Below, in pieces: positions 36,937 to 46,712 of a stretch of DNA of 64,000 nucleotides. The first letter of the stretch is position 1. Each line of letters begins with the position of its first letter. Position numbers and translations under genes: made by a program. The DNA is taken from NCBI RefSeq assembly GCF_005696555.1, contig NZ_CP040005.1, positions 2,790,001 to 2,854,000 on the forward strand, given 5' to 3'. The notes under the pieces were generated by a model, which worked only from the letters and a program-made list of their open reading frames with translations, searched no databases and had not been told where the DNA came from. This stretch comes from Actinomyces sp. oral taxon 171 str. F0337. Its GTDB lineage: Bacteria; Actinomycetota; Actinomycetes; Actinomycetales; Actinomycetaceae.

Positions 36937-39900
36937 TCAGCGGGTGCGCCGCACGGCGTTGGCCAGGACGGCGTCGATCCCCGAGCCGCGGCGACGCAGA
37001 GCCAGCGCACTCCTCAGCTCCTCGACCTCCCCGGCCTCGGAGCGGCCCACGCCGTCGGAGCGGATCCAGGTCATGAGGTCATCGAGCTGGTCGTCGGAGT
37101 AGGCCTGCAGCGGCAGCCCCTGGGCGATACGGGGGCGCTCGGTGCGCTCATGGGCCTCATCGCCCTCGGGTTCGGGCGTCTCGGGGACGGCGCGCACCGA
37201 GTCGTCAACACGGTCGGGCACGGCCTCCATGGCCGTCGGTGCGGCCTCGCCCTGGCGCTCCATCAGGACGGCCAGGACGAGCTCCTCCACGGCCCTCGCC
37301 TCGGCCTCCGGGTCCACGAAGACCCCGGCGGAGAAGGCCATGTGGACGCGCCACCCGCGTCGCTCCAGGCGTTCGACACGGTGCCGGTCACGCCGACGCA
37401 GGCTGGGCTCGGAGATGTAGTCGACGTCGTCGGTCAGGACCGCCACGAGCAGCTCGTCGGGGTAGTCGGGGTGGCCGATGGCCAGCGGGATGCGCACACC
37501 GCCGTCGGTCCCGTAGCGGGGGACGACCGACAGGCCCTTGCGCCACAGGTGCTCAGCCAGGTCCACCAGGAGTCGGTCGGGCACCTTGCCGGCGGAGTTA
37601 CCGGACTGGGAGGAGTCCTCGGCCCGCGCCAGGACCTCGCGCAGCAGGCGGGCACCCGGGGCGCGCAGACGGTCGCGGTCGATGTCCCCGGCGGCCAGGC
37701 AGGAGACCACCTGAGTGCTGCCCCGCGAGGCGCACAGGGCCTCGACGAGCCCCACCATGCCGCTGTGGTCCGAGACGGGCCCGAAGTTGTGGATGGTGCG
37801 CCCGTGCGGGGTCTTGGCGTAACCCACCGAGATGATGATGTGGTCGCGTTGGAGGGCACGGGCCTCGGCCAGCTCGACGACGGTGAAGGGCTCGACCGCC
37901 CCAGGGGCGAAGAACTCCTCCAGCGCCGGGGCCCCGGCGGCCGCCCGGGTGATGGCCGAGCGCAGGGCGTCGGCGTGCAGGCGGTTGAGGGCGATGACGG
38001 CCAGGGACTCCTCGGGTCGGGTCAGTGCCCTGTCGATGACCATGTCGACGACGTGGGAGACCTCGGCCTCCACCGTCTCGACCGCGGTCTGCCCGGGCGC
38101 AGGCATGCCTCGCCCGTCCACGAGCTCCAGGGTCAGGGAGGTGTCCCCCGGCGGGGAGGGCACGGCCTCGACGACCCCCTCGTAACCATTGGCCGCGAGG
38201 AAGGAGGCGATGCCGGCGTCGAGGCTGTTGCGGGCCGTCGGCAGGGTGCGCGAGGGCAGGAGCGGGCCGAGCTCGGCGGCCAGCCCCGTCGTCGCGCGCC
38301 GGGAGTCGCCGACGACGAGCACCTGCTCGGCGCGCACGAAGGCGGGCAGCACCTGCGGGACCGGCATGGGCGTGGAGGCGTCCAGGACGGCCAGGTCCAC
38401 CACCGCGGTGGGTGAGAAGATCTGGGGCACGAGCGTGGGCGGGACGATCCAGATCGGCCGGGCCAGCAGGGCCATGGGGTGGGCGTCGATGATCTCCCGC
38501 AGCGGGACGCCGTCCTCACGGGCCAGTGCGATGTACAGGGCGCGGGCATCGGCCTTGTCCTCCTCGACGGCGGCCCGCACCCGCCGGGCGCAGGCCTGGG
38601 CCACGGGACCGGACAGGGAGCGCGTGTGGGCGGCGTCGAGCTCGCGCAGCGAGACGGCCATCTGGGACAGGGCGCGCGCGTCGAGACCGCCAAGATCGGG
38701 GTCGGCGGCGAGGGTCTGCGCCAGCAGGGAGGACCACCAGCAGTAGGTGAGCTCGGGCTCGAGCTGGTCGTCCTCGACGCTGCGGGCGGCCATGTCGGCC
38801 ACGAAGTCGCTCAGCCCCAGGGCCTCGAGATCGGTGCGGATGCGGTTGACCTCGGGGAGCCTCTGTGCGGTGAGGTCGTCGGCTGCCAGAGAGCGGGCCA
38901 GCTCCAGGAGATCCTCCAGGGGCATCTCCATGAGCACCGGGGAGTCCTGGGCGCGCCCCAGCAGCGGCTGAACCTCGGTCACGGCGCCGCGCGCCCGCCC
39001 GGCGGTGCGCCGCATCTCGTCCAGGCCCTGAGGCAGACGGGGCCAGCCGCCATCGGGGTCGTGGCGGCGCCACACCTCGCGACGGCGCTGGACCTTGACC
39101 AGCTCGCCGTGCAGGTCGTCGACGACGCGGCCCGGCCGCACCAGGTCGCCCGCCTGCCGCGTGAAGCGCCGGCGCCGCGAGCCGTCCATGTGAATGCCCC
39201 GCTCGTCGCGCCAGCGCTTGGAGGCGGTGGCGATGACCATGTCGGCGGCGGAGCGCTCGAAGACCTCGGGCAGGAAGACGTCCAGGGACTCGCGCACGCC
39301 GTCGAACATGTCGAGCTGCTCGATCCACTGGCCCAGGTTGCGGGCCCGACTCAGGCCGGTGGTGCGGGTGACCACGGCCGTGTGCTCCTGGATGGTGGGC
39401 AGCAGGTCGTTGGCCAGGGCGCGCAGGTGGACGAGCGCGTCGGTGGCCTCGTCCATGTCCTCCACCGGGATCCCGTTCCAGGCGCTGGAGGAGACCTCCG
39501 GGGCGAACAGCCCCAGGGCGTGCCCGCGGCGCAGGAGGGCCAGAGCGCGCTCCCGGCGCTCCTCGTCGAGGCGGCCCAGGTGCTCGGCGTCGATGCGGGC
39601 CCGGGTGGTCGCCCGGTCGCGACGGCTGGTGAGCTCGGCGAGCTTCTGCAGTGCCTCGTAGGCGGAGACCGACCAGGGCTCGCGGGGCCTGTGCAGGGCG
39701 CGCACGTAGCGGTCCAGGCGGGAGCGGACGGAGGTGAGGCGGTCCCGCGAGGCGATGATCCCGGCGACGTCGAGCTGGGGCGGCTGGACGCCCAGGCTCT
39801 CGCGGATGCCCTCGGAGGCGTGCTGGCGCCAGGCGGCGTCCTCGGTGAGGTCCAGGACCATGGAGCCCAGCCCCTCCTCGCGTAGGGCGGCCGCGACGGC

Positions 39901-41250
39901 GTGCCCGTCGGCGCTGGTGGCGGGCACGTGCAGCACGGTGCGTCCGGAGGCGGCGGCGTCGGCGAAGACGGCGGCCAGGGTGCCGGCGACGTCGGAGCCG
40001 GGGGGCGCATCGACGAGGAAGCTCGCGCCAGTGCCCACCGCCTCGATGACGTCGAGCTGGGCGGGCTCCAGGTCGCCCACGCCGCGCTCGGCGCCGGGGA
40101 CCCGGTCGGTGGGGACGGCCGGGGGAAGCTCGACGCTGAGGGCCTCGCGGGCGCCCTCGTCCCCGGCGATGGCGGCGACCAGGGCGGAGGTGCGCGAGCG
40201 CTCCAGGACGGCGTCGAAGTCCTCCACCAGAGCCTGTCCGGGGTGGACGAACGCCCCGACGACGAGGCGCTCGTGGATCTCGAAGCCGGGCAGGTACTGG
40301 CGCCCCAGGGCACCGATGCGGGCCAGGGCCGAGCGCGGGGTGAAGCCCGCTGAGGACAGGGCGGCGCGGGCGATGTCCCCGATGTCGGTGCTGCACTGGT
40401 AGCGGCGCAGGGCCCGGGTGAGGACCGGGTTGACCTCGATGGTGGGGTCGAGGGTGAGGGTGGCGTCCGCGGTGGCGCTGACCAGGCGCACGGGCCGCAG
40501 CAGGACGGGCGCGTTGACGGTGCGCACGCGTGGCCCTGAGGGGACCTCGGGGACGGTCAGGCCGGCGGCGGCCAGGGCGTTGCGGGCGGCGTGCTCGGCG
40601 GCGATGCGCTCGACGTGCGGGATCTGGGCGGTCAGGTCCGCCTCCGGTGAGACGCCGTCGACCAGGTGAAGACTGTCCTCCTCACCGTCCTCGGGAATCG
40701 TCTCGTTCCAGGTGGCCACCCCGATGGCGAGGTAGACCGGTGCGACGCCGAACTGGCGGGCCAGGACGTCGGTTCGCGCCGAGACCTCGCGCAGGGACTG
40801 GCGGGCCTCGCCCAGCGCGTTGCGCTCGCGCACGATGCTGGACAGGTTGGTGGGGCGGCCGGCGTAGAGCTGAGCCAGGCCGGAGGGGTGCGCGGCGGTG
40901 AGGTCGACGACGCCGTCGAGCATGGTGATGTCATCCAGGCTCGCCACACCCCCCAGGTCCACGAGCTGGCCGCGCCAGGCGGACAGGGCCGCGTCAATGC
41001 GCTCGCGCCGCTCGACGTCGGTCGCGCTCAGCGGCGGTGCGGGAGCGGGGCGCACGGGGCTGGGAGGTGCAGGCTCGGTGGCGGGCTCGGGCTTGCTCGG
41101 CGCCGCGGCCAAGGCTCCCAGGTCCGCGGCAAAACGCCGCCGGCTCGCGGTTTGATCTGATCCGGCCGAAGTTCTGGCACCCTTACGCTCATCCTCCCGG
41201 AGGGCAGCATCGCGCCGTCTGCGGCCGAAGGAGAAGAACGAAGGCGTCAT
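36937..41250 (-). CDS. Large helicase-like protein with eroded ATPase motifs and a C-terminal nuclease-like domain
   Basis: A 1437-residue cytoplasmic protein. The layout resembles actinobacterial SF1 helicases. The P-loop position reads LVDAPPGSDVAGT, without the GKT/GKS. The Walker B/DEAD-like position reads DLAVLDAST instead of DEAS, and the following VGDSRRATT is only partly canonical. So ATP hydrolysis is doubtful. Near the C-terminus, TDDVDYISEPSLRRRDRHRV and LERRGWRVHMAFSAGVF resemble the REase_MTES_1575 nuclease fold. It may be a scaffold or a nuclease that senses DNA. The start ATG at 41250 (MTPSFFSFG) has no clear ribosome site. A short Arg-rich N-terminus precedes a Pro-rich linker. 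Confidence 0.75.
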   Translation of the reverse strand: MTPSFFSFGRRRRDAALREDERKGARTSAGSDQTASRRRFAADLGALAAAPSKPEPATEPAPPSPVRPAPAPPLSATDVERRERIDAALSAWRGQLVDLGGVASLDDITMLDGVVDLTAAHPSGLAQLYAGRPTNLSSIVRERNALGEARQSLREVSARTDVLARQFGVAPVYLAIGVATWNETIPEDGEEDSLHLVDGVSPEADLTAQIPHVERIAAEHAARNALAAAGLTVPEVPSGPRVRTVNAPVLLRPVRLVSATADATLTLDPTIEVNPVLTRALRRYQCSTDIGDIARAALSSAGFTPRSALARIGALGRQYLPGFEIHERLVVGAFVHPGQALVEDFDAVLERSRTSALVAAIAGDEGAREALSVELPPAVPTDRVPGAERGVGDLEPAQLDVIEAVGTGASFLVDAPPGSDVAGTLAAVFADAAASGRTVLHVPATSADGHAVAAALREEGLGSMVLDLTEDAAWRQHASEGIRESLGVQPPQLDVAGIIASRDRLTSVRSRLDRYVRALHRPREPWSVSAYEALQKLAELTSRRDRATTRARIDAEHLGRLDEERRERALALLRRGHALGLFAPEVSSSAWNGIPVEDMDEATDALVHLRALANDLLPTIQEHTAVVTRTTGLSRARNLGQWIEQLDMFDGVRESLDVFLPEVFERSAADMVIATASKRWRDERGIHMDGSRRRRFTRQAGDLVRPGRVVDDLHGELVKVQRRREVWRRHDPDGGWPRLPQGLDEMRRTAGRARGAVTEVQPLLGRAQDSPVLMEMPLEDLLELARSLAADDLTAQRLPEVNRIRTDLEALGLSDFVADMAARSVEDDQLEPELTYCWWSSLLAQTLAADPDLGGLDARALSQMAVSLRELDAAHTRSLSGPVAQACARRVRAAVEEDKADARALYIALAREDGVPLREIIDAHPMALLARPIWIVPPTLVPQIFSPTAVVDLAVLDASTPMPVPQVLPAFVRAEQVLVVGDSRRATTGLAAELGPLLPSRTLPTARNSLDAGIASFLAANGYEGVVEAVPSPPGDTSLTLELVDGRGMPAPGQTAVETVEAEVSHVVDMVIDRALTRPEESLAVIALNRLHADALRSAITRAAAGAPALEEFFAPGAVEPFTVVELAEARALQRDHIIISVGYAKTPHGRTIHNFGPVSDHSGMVGLVEALCASRGSTQVVSCLAAGDIDRDRLRAPGARLLREVLARAEDSSQSGNSAGKVPDRLLVDLAEHLWRKGLSVVPRYGTDGGVRIPLAIGHPDYPDELLVAVLTDDVDYISEPSLRRRDRHRVERLERRGWRVHMAFSAGVFVDPEAEARAVEELVLAVLMERQGEAAPTAMEAVPDRVDDSVRAVPETPEPEGDEAHERTERPRIAQGLPLQAYSDDQLDDLMTWIRSDGVGRSEAGEVEELRSALALRRRGSGIDAVLANAVRRTR

Positions 41251-41409
41251 ATGCTCAAGATATAGGCCGATCGACTCTTGAGCGTGGAGACGCACCGCGG
41301 CGTGGCACGCCCCATGGGCCCACGCCGGCACGTGCTGATCGGCATCGGCCGGCGCTCGATGCGTCTCCGGCCACCGTGCAGGAACGCCGACCGGACCCGC
41401 TGGTGTCAG

Positions 41410-41482
41410 TGCCCTCGATTGGATTCGAACCAACGACACCCGCTTTAGGAGAGCGGTGCTCTATCCCCTGAGCTACGAGGGC
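41410..41482 (-). tRNA. tRNA-Arg (anticodon CCT)
   Basis: A 73-base gene without encoded CCA. The acceptor stem is GCCCTCG/CGAGGGC with discriminator A. The anticodon stem CCGCT/AGCGG encloses CTCCTAA, giving CCT. The T-loop is TTCGAAT. It lies upstream of the helicase-like gene in the same direction. Confidence 0.96.
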
Positions 41483-41583
41483 CTGGGCGGAAGACTACCA
41501 GCGGATCGCCCCGCCCATGACCACTCGGGCTTCGGGGTGGCGCCGTGGCGAGTGAAGGCGGGCTCGCCGCGGCGGGTGGAGCC

Positions 41584-42522
41584 TCAGGCCCGACCCCACG
41601 GCGTGGAGGTGCGCGAGGTGCGCCGCTCCCCCTTGGCGTGGTGCGTGGGTGCGACCAGCACGGGGCACGAGGCGTGAGACAGGACGGCCTGGCTGGTGGA
41701 GCCCAGCAGCAGTCCGGAGAAGCCCCCGCGTCCACGCGAGCCGACGACGATGAGGTCCACGGCGGTGGAGAACTCGGCCAGGAGCTCGGCCGGGTTGCCG
41801 TCCAGGGCGTGACGGCGCACTGTGACGCCCTCGTGGCCCTCGAGGGCCTCGTTGATGGCGCGGTCCAGCCCGGAGCGGACGTCGACCAGGACCTGCTCGC
41901 GGTCGACGGCGGCCGGCAGCCAGGCGAGCGCCCCGGCCCCGGAGGCCATCGGCACGGCGGCGATGGCGGTGAGCTCGGCGCCCCACGCCTCCGCCTCGGC
42001 CACGGCCCACTTGAGGGCCCTGCGGGCCGAGGAGGATCCGTCGACGCCGACGACGATGCGGCGTACCGGCGTGTAGTCGGCGCCCTCATGGTGCTGGGGT
42101 ACGACGACGGCCGGGCAGTGGCTGTGCGCGGGCAGGGCGGAGGAGACAGTGCCCAGGAGCCGGTCGGCGAAGCCGCCGCCTCCCCGAGTGCCGACGACGG
42201 CCAGCGTCGCCTCCTCGGAGAGGTCGACGAGGACCCCGGCCGGGTCCCCGGTCTCCAGGGAGGAGGTGACGGTGACGCCGGACTTCTTGACGCGCTCAAC
42301 GGCCTCGTCGATGACGGCCTGGGCCCCGGACCTGATGGCCGAGTCGTCAAGCGCCGCGTAGCCGCCGTCAAGGGAGGCGGTGGTGAAGGAGGGCAGGGAG
42401 TAGGCGCACAGGATGTGGACGCGCCAGCCCTGGCACTCAGCGCGCGCCACAGCCCAGTCCACTGCCGCCAGGGACTCGGGTGAACCATCGACTCCGACGA
42501 GGACGACGTTGTCATCAGTCAT
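41584..42522 (-). CDS. Universal stress protein, tandem UspA domains
   Basis: A 312-residue cytoplasmic protein with two UspA domains. Each starts with a nucleotide-contacting segment (VGVDGSPES and VGVDGSSSA). Each ends with the ATP-binding signature G-2x-G-9x-GS/T (GTRGGGGFADRLLGTVSS and GSRGRGGFSGLLLGSTSQ). So both domains should bind ATP. Such proteins help survival under starvation, hypoxia or other stress. The gene stands alone, with a strong terminator for the opposite neighbour at 42672. Confidence 0.94.
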   Translation of the reverse strand: MTDDNVVLVGVDGSPESLAAVDWAVARAECQGWRVHILCAYSLPSFTTASLDGGYAALDDSAIRSGAQAVIDEAVERVKKSGVTVTSSLETGDPAGVLVDLSEEATLAVVGTRGGGGFADRLLGTVSSALPAHSHCPAVVVPQHHEGADYTPVRRIVVGVDGSSSARRALKWAVAEAEAWGAELTAIAAVPMASGAGALAWLPAAVDREQVLVDVRSGLDRAINEALEGHEGVTVRRHALDGNPAELLAEFSTAVDLIVVGSRGRGGFSGLLLGSTSQAVLSHASCPVLVAPTHHAKGERRTSRTSTPWGRA

Positions 42523-42671
42523 GGGATCTGCCCTTTCTCGAGATCACGGTCTACGACCCAAGGAACATTCTGCCCCGAAAAGGGGTGTGGGGACCACCAC
42601 ATGACGAGGTTGTCCTCGTTTTGCTCCCATGACACGCCCCGACGACCAACTCCACCCCTCCTCCTGACACG

Positions 42672-42711
42672 CCGTGAGGGGTGGGCGCCTCATGGCGCCC
42701 ACCCCTCACGG
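42672..42711 (-). terminator. Perfect 18-bp hairpin terminator of the NlpC/P60 gene
   Basis: CCGTGAGGGGTGGGCGCC (42672-42689) pairs perfectly with 42694-42711 across a TCAT loop. It lies 22 bases beyond the stop of the NlpC/P60 gene. Confidence 0.85.
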
Positions 42712-42732
42712 TCAGGACTTCAGCGTCTGGGA

Positions 42733-43563
42733 TCAGCCGACGCGGACGAAGCTCGGGGAGCCCCAGATGTCACGGTAGACCACACCGGTGGACTCGTCAC
42801 CGGCGTCGATGACCTTGCCGTCACCGGCGTAGATGCCGACGTGACCGGGCCAGGTGACGAGGTCGCCGGGCTGGGCCTCAGCGGCGGACACCTGGGTGCC
42901 GGCCACGGCCTGCTCGCCGGAGGTGCGGGGCAGGTTGATGCCGACCTGGGCGTACACGTAGGAGGTGAAGCCGGAGCAGTCGAAGGCGCTCGGGCCGGAG
43001 GCGCCCCACACATAGGGGGAGCCCACGTACTGCATGGCGATGGCCACGACAGAGGAGTTGGAGGTGCTGGCGGGCGCGGAGGCCTGGGCGGTCTGAGCGG
43101 CCTGCGCGTCGGCGGCAGCGGTGTCAGCACCCTGGTCGGCAGCAGCCGGGGCGGCAGCCTCGGGGGCCTGCTGCTCGGCCGGAGCGGCCTGCTCAGCAGG
43201 GGCCTCGGGAGCGGCGGGCGTCTCCGGGGCGGCAGGAGCGGCGGGGGCGACAGCCTCCACCTGCGGGGCGGCCTCGGTGACCCAGTTGGCCTGGGCGATG
43301 GTGATCTGCTGGCGGGCGGCCAGGGCCTCGCGGGCGTTGGCGGCGAGGATGCCCACTCCGGGGGTCACACCGGAAGCCTCAATGGTGCCGGAGGAGGTGA
43401 CCTCGCTGTGACCGGCGGCGTTGGCTCCCGAAGCGATCATGGTCAGGGCGAGGCCGGACGAAGCGGCAACAGCCAGACCGCGGCGCGCGGTGGGAGCAAA
43501 GTCATCCAGTGGGGTAAGGGCGCGGGTGGCTTTGCGGTGACGTGCGGTGGTGCGTGAGGACAT
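42733..43563 (-). CDS. Secreted NlpC/P60 peptidoglycan hydrolase
   Basis: A 276-residue secreted cell-wall endopeptidase. The signal peptide is about residues 28-50 (RRGLAVAASSGLALTMIASGANAA). A LysM-like or SH3 domain is not obvious. Residues 95-170 are an Ala/Pro/Gln-rich linker. The C-terminal NlpC/P60 domain has catalytic Cys196 in AFDCSGF and His241 in WPGHVGIY. The third polar residue is not the usual His: the matching position reads VIDAGDES. It cleaves D-Glu-type peptide bonds, by family. AGGAGA lies upstream. It is controlled by a c-di-AMP riboswitch in the leader. Confidence 0.92.
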   Translation of the reverse strand: MSSRTTARHRKATRALTPLDDFAPTARRGLAVAASSGLALTMIASGANAAGHSEVTSSGTIEASGVTPGVGILAANAREALAARQQITIAQANWVTEAAPQVEAVAPAAPAAPETPAAPEAPAEQAAPAEQQAPEAAAPAAADQGADTAAADAQAAQTAQASAPASTSNSSVVAIAMQYVGSPYVWGASGPSAFDCSGFTSYVYAQVGINLPRTSGEQAVAGTQVSAAEAQPGDLVTWPGHVGIYAGDGKVIDAGDESTGVVYRDIWGSPSFVRVG

Positions 43564-43577
43564 GAATGCTTTCTCCT

Positions 43578-43762
43578 GTTGAGCCGACGAGGTGAGCTGT
43601 CGGGTTCGGACTGGAGACGTCCGGCCCGCAGACGCGGGCTTCACCCCAAGGCCGCCTCGGCTGTTCGCCTCAGCGGCCGGTAGTTGGTTCCCCCGTTCCT
43701 GCCACTTGAGTTGTTGGTTCCACGTGCCTCAGATCGAGTGGCAGGACTAAGCCCCGATCCGA
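43578..43762 (-). promoter_or_regulatory. c-di-AMP (ydaO/yuaA) riboswitch
   Basis: On the minus strand the leader has the conserved ydaO segments in order: a GGCTTAGTCCTGCC-like 5' part, GGGGGAACCAACT, TTGGGGTGAAGCCC, and near the gene GAACCCGACAGCTCACCTCGTCG. The ACCCGACAGCT...ACCTCGT core is nearly invariant in this class. Actinobacteria often place this riboswitch before cell-wall hydrolase genes, where c-di-AMP normally turns expression off. It ends about 15 bases before the start codon of the NlpC/P60 gene. Confidence 0.9.
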
Positions 43763-44179
43763 GACGTCACCGAGACGGTTGTCTGCGGCAACGACCTGAA
43801 CGCTACATGACAGACCCTCACTTCGTCACGGCCAGGTGTCGCACACTGTTGTGAGCCGAAGCACTTTGGAGCGCTTCTCGCTTTTCTCCATATTGCTCCA
43901 GGGACGTCGGTCCATCTGAGCCCCCGCAACTGAAACCGAAAATGCTCAGCATTCTGCGGAAAAATCACACACACCTCGACAGGGCCCCAACACAGGCCCT
44001 CCGTCTCGACACCTGTGAGACACCTCAGGGAGGACGACTGCACGACCATCGCCCGGACTGCGAGGCAGCACCTCACGTCTCGCATTCTGAAACGAGGGTC
44101 ACCTCCCCCAATCCCCTGCCTGCACAGAGTATTTTCAGGTTTTCTTGAGAGTTCTGGCAGGGAGGCTGAGCGCCGTCGC
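43763..44179. other. Intergenic region upstream of the riboswitch
   Basis: About 415 bases between the riboswitch and the DtxR gene stop. It must hold the promoter of the riboswitch/NlpC transcript. I see no supported gene. The frames here lack ribosome sites and recognisable protein. Confidence 0.6.
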
Positions 44180-44851
44180 TCAGCGCCGGACGAAGAGGTG
44201 TCGGGCGACGTCGTCGCCCAGGACGACGGGGTCACCGGAGGACCCGACGAGCCGCACCCCGCCGGCGCTGACACGCAGCTCCACCTCGGCTCCGGCGACG
44301 ATCTCCGCGTCCTCGAGGCCGGCGATGATCTCCGCATCGGCCTGGATCGGCTCCCCGATGCGGCTGATGACAGCCGTGACGGTCTCACGGCCGGCGAAGC
44401 GGTCCGCGCTGACCTCATCGGCAGAGGGTCGCGGGTGCTCCGCGGTCCGCGGCGGGACAGGGTTGCCGAAGGGGTCGGTGGAGACGTCGTCGAGGATGAC
44501 GGCGAGGCGCTCCTCGACCTGCTCGCTCATGACGTGCTCCCAGCGGCAGGCCTCCTCGTGGACGAATCGGCGCTCGATGCCGATGACGTCCAGCAGCAGC
44601 CTTTCAGCGAGCCGGTGCTTGCGGATCACGTCGGTGGCGCGTCTGCGTCCCTCATCAGTGAGCTCGAGGGAGCGGTCATCGGCGACCTTGATGAGGCCGT
44701 CACGCTCCATGCGCGCCACCGTCTGGGAGACCGTGGGGCCCGAGTGGTCGAGACGCTCGACGATGCGGGCGCGCAGCGGCGGAACGCCGTCCTCCTCAAG
44801 CTCATAGACGGTCTTGAGGTACATCTCGGTGGTGTCGATCAGCTCGGTCAT
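44180..44851 (-). CDS. dtxR: DtxR/IdeR iron-dependent regulator
   Basis: A 223-residue metal-dependent repressor. The HTH segment [18 protein letters not shown] is typical. Residues equivalent to the C. diphtheriae DtxR ligands occur at the same numbers: Met10, Cys102, Glu105 and His106 for the primary site; His79, Glu83 and His98 for the ancillary site. A C-terminal SH3-like domain (about 150-223) is present, as in iron-responsive members and unlike MntR. It would repress iron uptake genes when loaded with Fe(II). Met10, Cys102 rather than Asp/Glu argue for iron over manganese. The ATG at 44851 has AGGAG 10 bases upstream. Confidence 0.94.
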   Translation of the reverse strand: MTELIDTTEMYLKTVYELEEDGVPPLRARIVERLDHSGPTVSQTVARMERDGLIKVADDRSLELTDEGRRRATDVIRKHRLAERLLLDVIGIERRFVHEEACRWEHVMSEQVEERLAVILDDVSTDPFGNPVPPRTAEHPRPSADEVSADRFAGRETVTAVISRIGEPIQADAEIIAGLEDAEIVAGAEVELRVSAGGVRLVGSSGDPVVLGDDVARHLFVRR

Positions 44852-44994
44852 GGGGGTGGGCTCCTGCTTGAGGTGGGTTACCGCGGCTATTCGATGCCTT
44901 CGGAAGGGCTCGCTCACCGAACCGCGTTCCTTGACAGGATAGGCGGCATCCTGTGATGTGGGCCAGCACCACCTGAAAGCGCGCCGATCCTCGG

Positions 44995-45012
44995 CTGGGG
45001 AGTCCTCCCCAG
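44995..45012. repeat. Perfect 18-base palindrome
   Basis: CTGGGGAG-TC-CTCCCCAG lies upstream of the DtxR gene. The loop is too short for a terminator. It could be an operator or a small structured element. Confidence 0.4.
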
Positions 45013-45145
45013 TGTCTCGGAGATGCGCCACGGGTAGCGTACGTATTACTCGCTCGGCGGCATGTGCGGCCCGGTCAAGCGGTAGTTGAGTGACATGAGC
45101 CGGCGTCGGTCGGTGCTAGTCGACATCAGTCAGCGTCAGTCAGCG

Positions 45146-46468
45146 TCAGCCGTCGCCACGGGTCCCCGGTTGCCGGGTCTGCGGCGGCTTCGGTGCAGAC
45201 CTGAGGTAGGGGCGGGTGGAGGAGTAGTGCAGGGACAGGTTCCAGTGCCTGTAGCTCCAGGCGGCGGCCACCAGCGCAGTGAGGACAGCGCTCAGGCCGC
45301 CGACCGCGATCGCGATACGCGGCCCCCAGGCGTCGGCCACCCAGCCGATGAGCGGGGCGCCGACCGGCGTCGACCCCAGGAAGAACATCATGTAGATGCT
45401 GAGGACCCGCCCACGCATGGACGGCTCGGTGGTCATCTGAACGGTCTGGTTGGCGCTGGTCAGGAGGGTGAGCACGCACAGGCCCACCGGGATGGTCATG
45501 ACCATGAAGGTCGGGTAGGTGGGCATGACGGCCAGCAGGAGGGTGAACACTCCCAGGGCGAGGGCCGCCACCACGACGGTTCGGGGGCGGGGGTTGCGGC
45601 GCCTGGCCGCCCACAGGGCCCCGGAGAGGGAGCCGACGGCAAAGACTGAGGAGACGGTGCCGTAGGCGTCGGACTCCAGGTGGAAGACGGTGCGCACCAT
45701 CGCGGCCATGGTGACCTGGAAGTTGAGGGTGAGCATGGAGACAACGGCGACCACCGCGATGATGACGACGAGGTCCGTACGGCCGCGCAGGTAGGCCAGG
45801 CCCTCGCGGAGCTGGCCGGCGCCGCGGCGGGCGCGGGGCATGTCCACGAGCTCGCTCACGCGCATGGCGGCCAGCGCCGCGGCCGGGAAGACGAAGGTGG
45901 CGGCGTTGACGGCGAAGACCCAGCCCGCGCCGACCCAGGTGATGACGACGCCGGCGAGGGCCGGCCCCAGAAGGCGGGCGGCGTTGAAGGAGGCGGAGTT
46001 GAGGCCCACCGCGTTGGACAGGTGCTCGGCGGGCACCATCCGGGCCACGAAGGTCTGGCGGGCGGGGGCGTCGTAGGCGGCGGCGACACCCGTGAGGAAG
46101 GCGGCCAGGTAGACGTGCCACAGGCGGGCGGTACCGGCCAGGACGTCGACGGCGAGGACGGCGGAGACCAGCCCCATGGCGCTCTGGGTGAGGATGAGGA
46201 ACTTGCGCTGGTCGACCCGGTCGGCGACGAGGCCGGCGTGCGCGGACAGCAGCAGCATGGGGAGGAACTGCAGAGCCGTGGTCAGACCGGTGGCGGAGGC
46301 GGAGTCGTCGGTGAGGACGCGCAGCACCAGCCAGTCCTGAGCCACGCGCTGCATCCAGGTTCCGGTGTTGGCCACGAGGGCGGACAGGAACCAGATCCGG
46401 TAGTTGTGGAATCTCAAGGAGGCGAAGAGGCCACCACCGGGGCGGCGCAGTGAGGTCGTGCGAGTCAT
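45146..46468 (-). CDS. MFS transporter (MFS_3 / enterobactin exporter-like)
   Basis: A 440-residue, 12-helix major facilitator. The N-terminal FASLRFHNYRIWFLSALVAN and WMQRVAQDWLVLRVL are typical of the EntS/MFS_3 group. The segment AGLVADRVDQRKFLIL is the helix 2-3 signature and ARQTFVARMVP a further family motif. Some members export siderophores, which fits the neighbouring iron regulator, but this is only suggestive. The C-terminal 35 residues are a Pro/Arg-rich tail. Confidence 0.9.
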   Translation of the reverse strand: MTRTTSLRRPGGGLFASLRFHNYRIWFLSALVANTGTWMQRVAQDWLVLRVLTDDSASATGLTTALQFLPMLLLSAHAGLVADRVDQRKFLILTQSAMGLVSAVLAVDVLAGTARLWHVYLAAFLTGVAAAYDAPARQTFVARMVPAEHLSNAVGLNSASFNAARLLGPALAGVVITWVGAGWVFAVNAATFVFPAAALAAMRVSELVDMPRARRGAGQLREGLAYLRGRTDLVVIIAVVAVVSMLTLNFQVTMAAMVRTVFHLESDAYGTVSSVFAVGSLSGALWAARRRNPRPRTVVVAALALGVFTLLLAVMPTYPTFMVMTIPVGLCVLTLLTSANQTVQMTTEPSMRGRVLSIYMMFFLGSTPVGAPLIGWVADAWGPRIAIAVGGLSAVLTALVAAAWSYRHWNLSLHYSSTRPYLRSAPKPPQTRQPGTRGDG

Positions 46469-46712
46469 GTCCTGAAGTGGTGAAGACGTGGGGCGGGTTG
46501 ACGAGTGTCAGGGGTGGTGCCGGACGGTGCCGCCCAGGCGACGAACGCCCCGTCTGAGAAGGGTAGCCCTAGGGGCGTCAACGATTCCCTGTGGTGGGCA
46601 CTACCCCTGACGACGGCGAAGGAAACGGGATTGCGGGAAAACCGCCCCTCTTCCAACCGGTTGATAACAAACTGGTCACACCACTGACCGTCGCGTGAGA
46701 GAGGGGTCGGCG

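Noticed and set aside
45095..45160. Short GTCAGC direct repeats that could suggest a CRISPR
   Set aside because: Repeat and spacing are only a few bases; no array or cas genes in the window.
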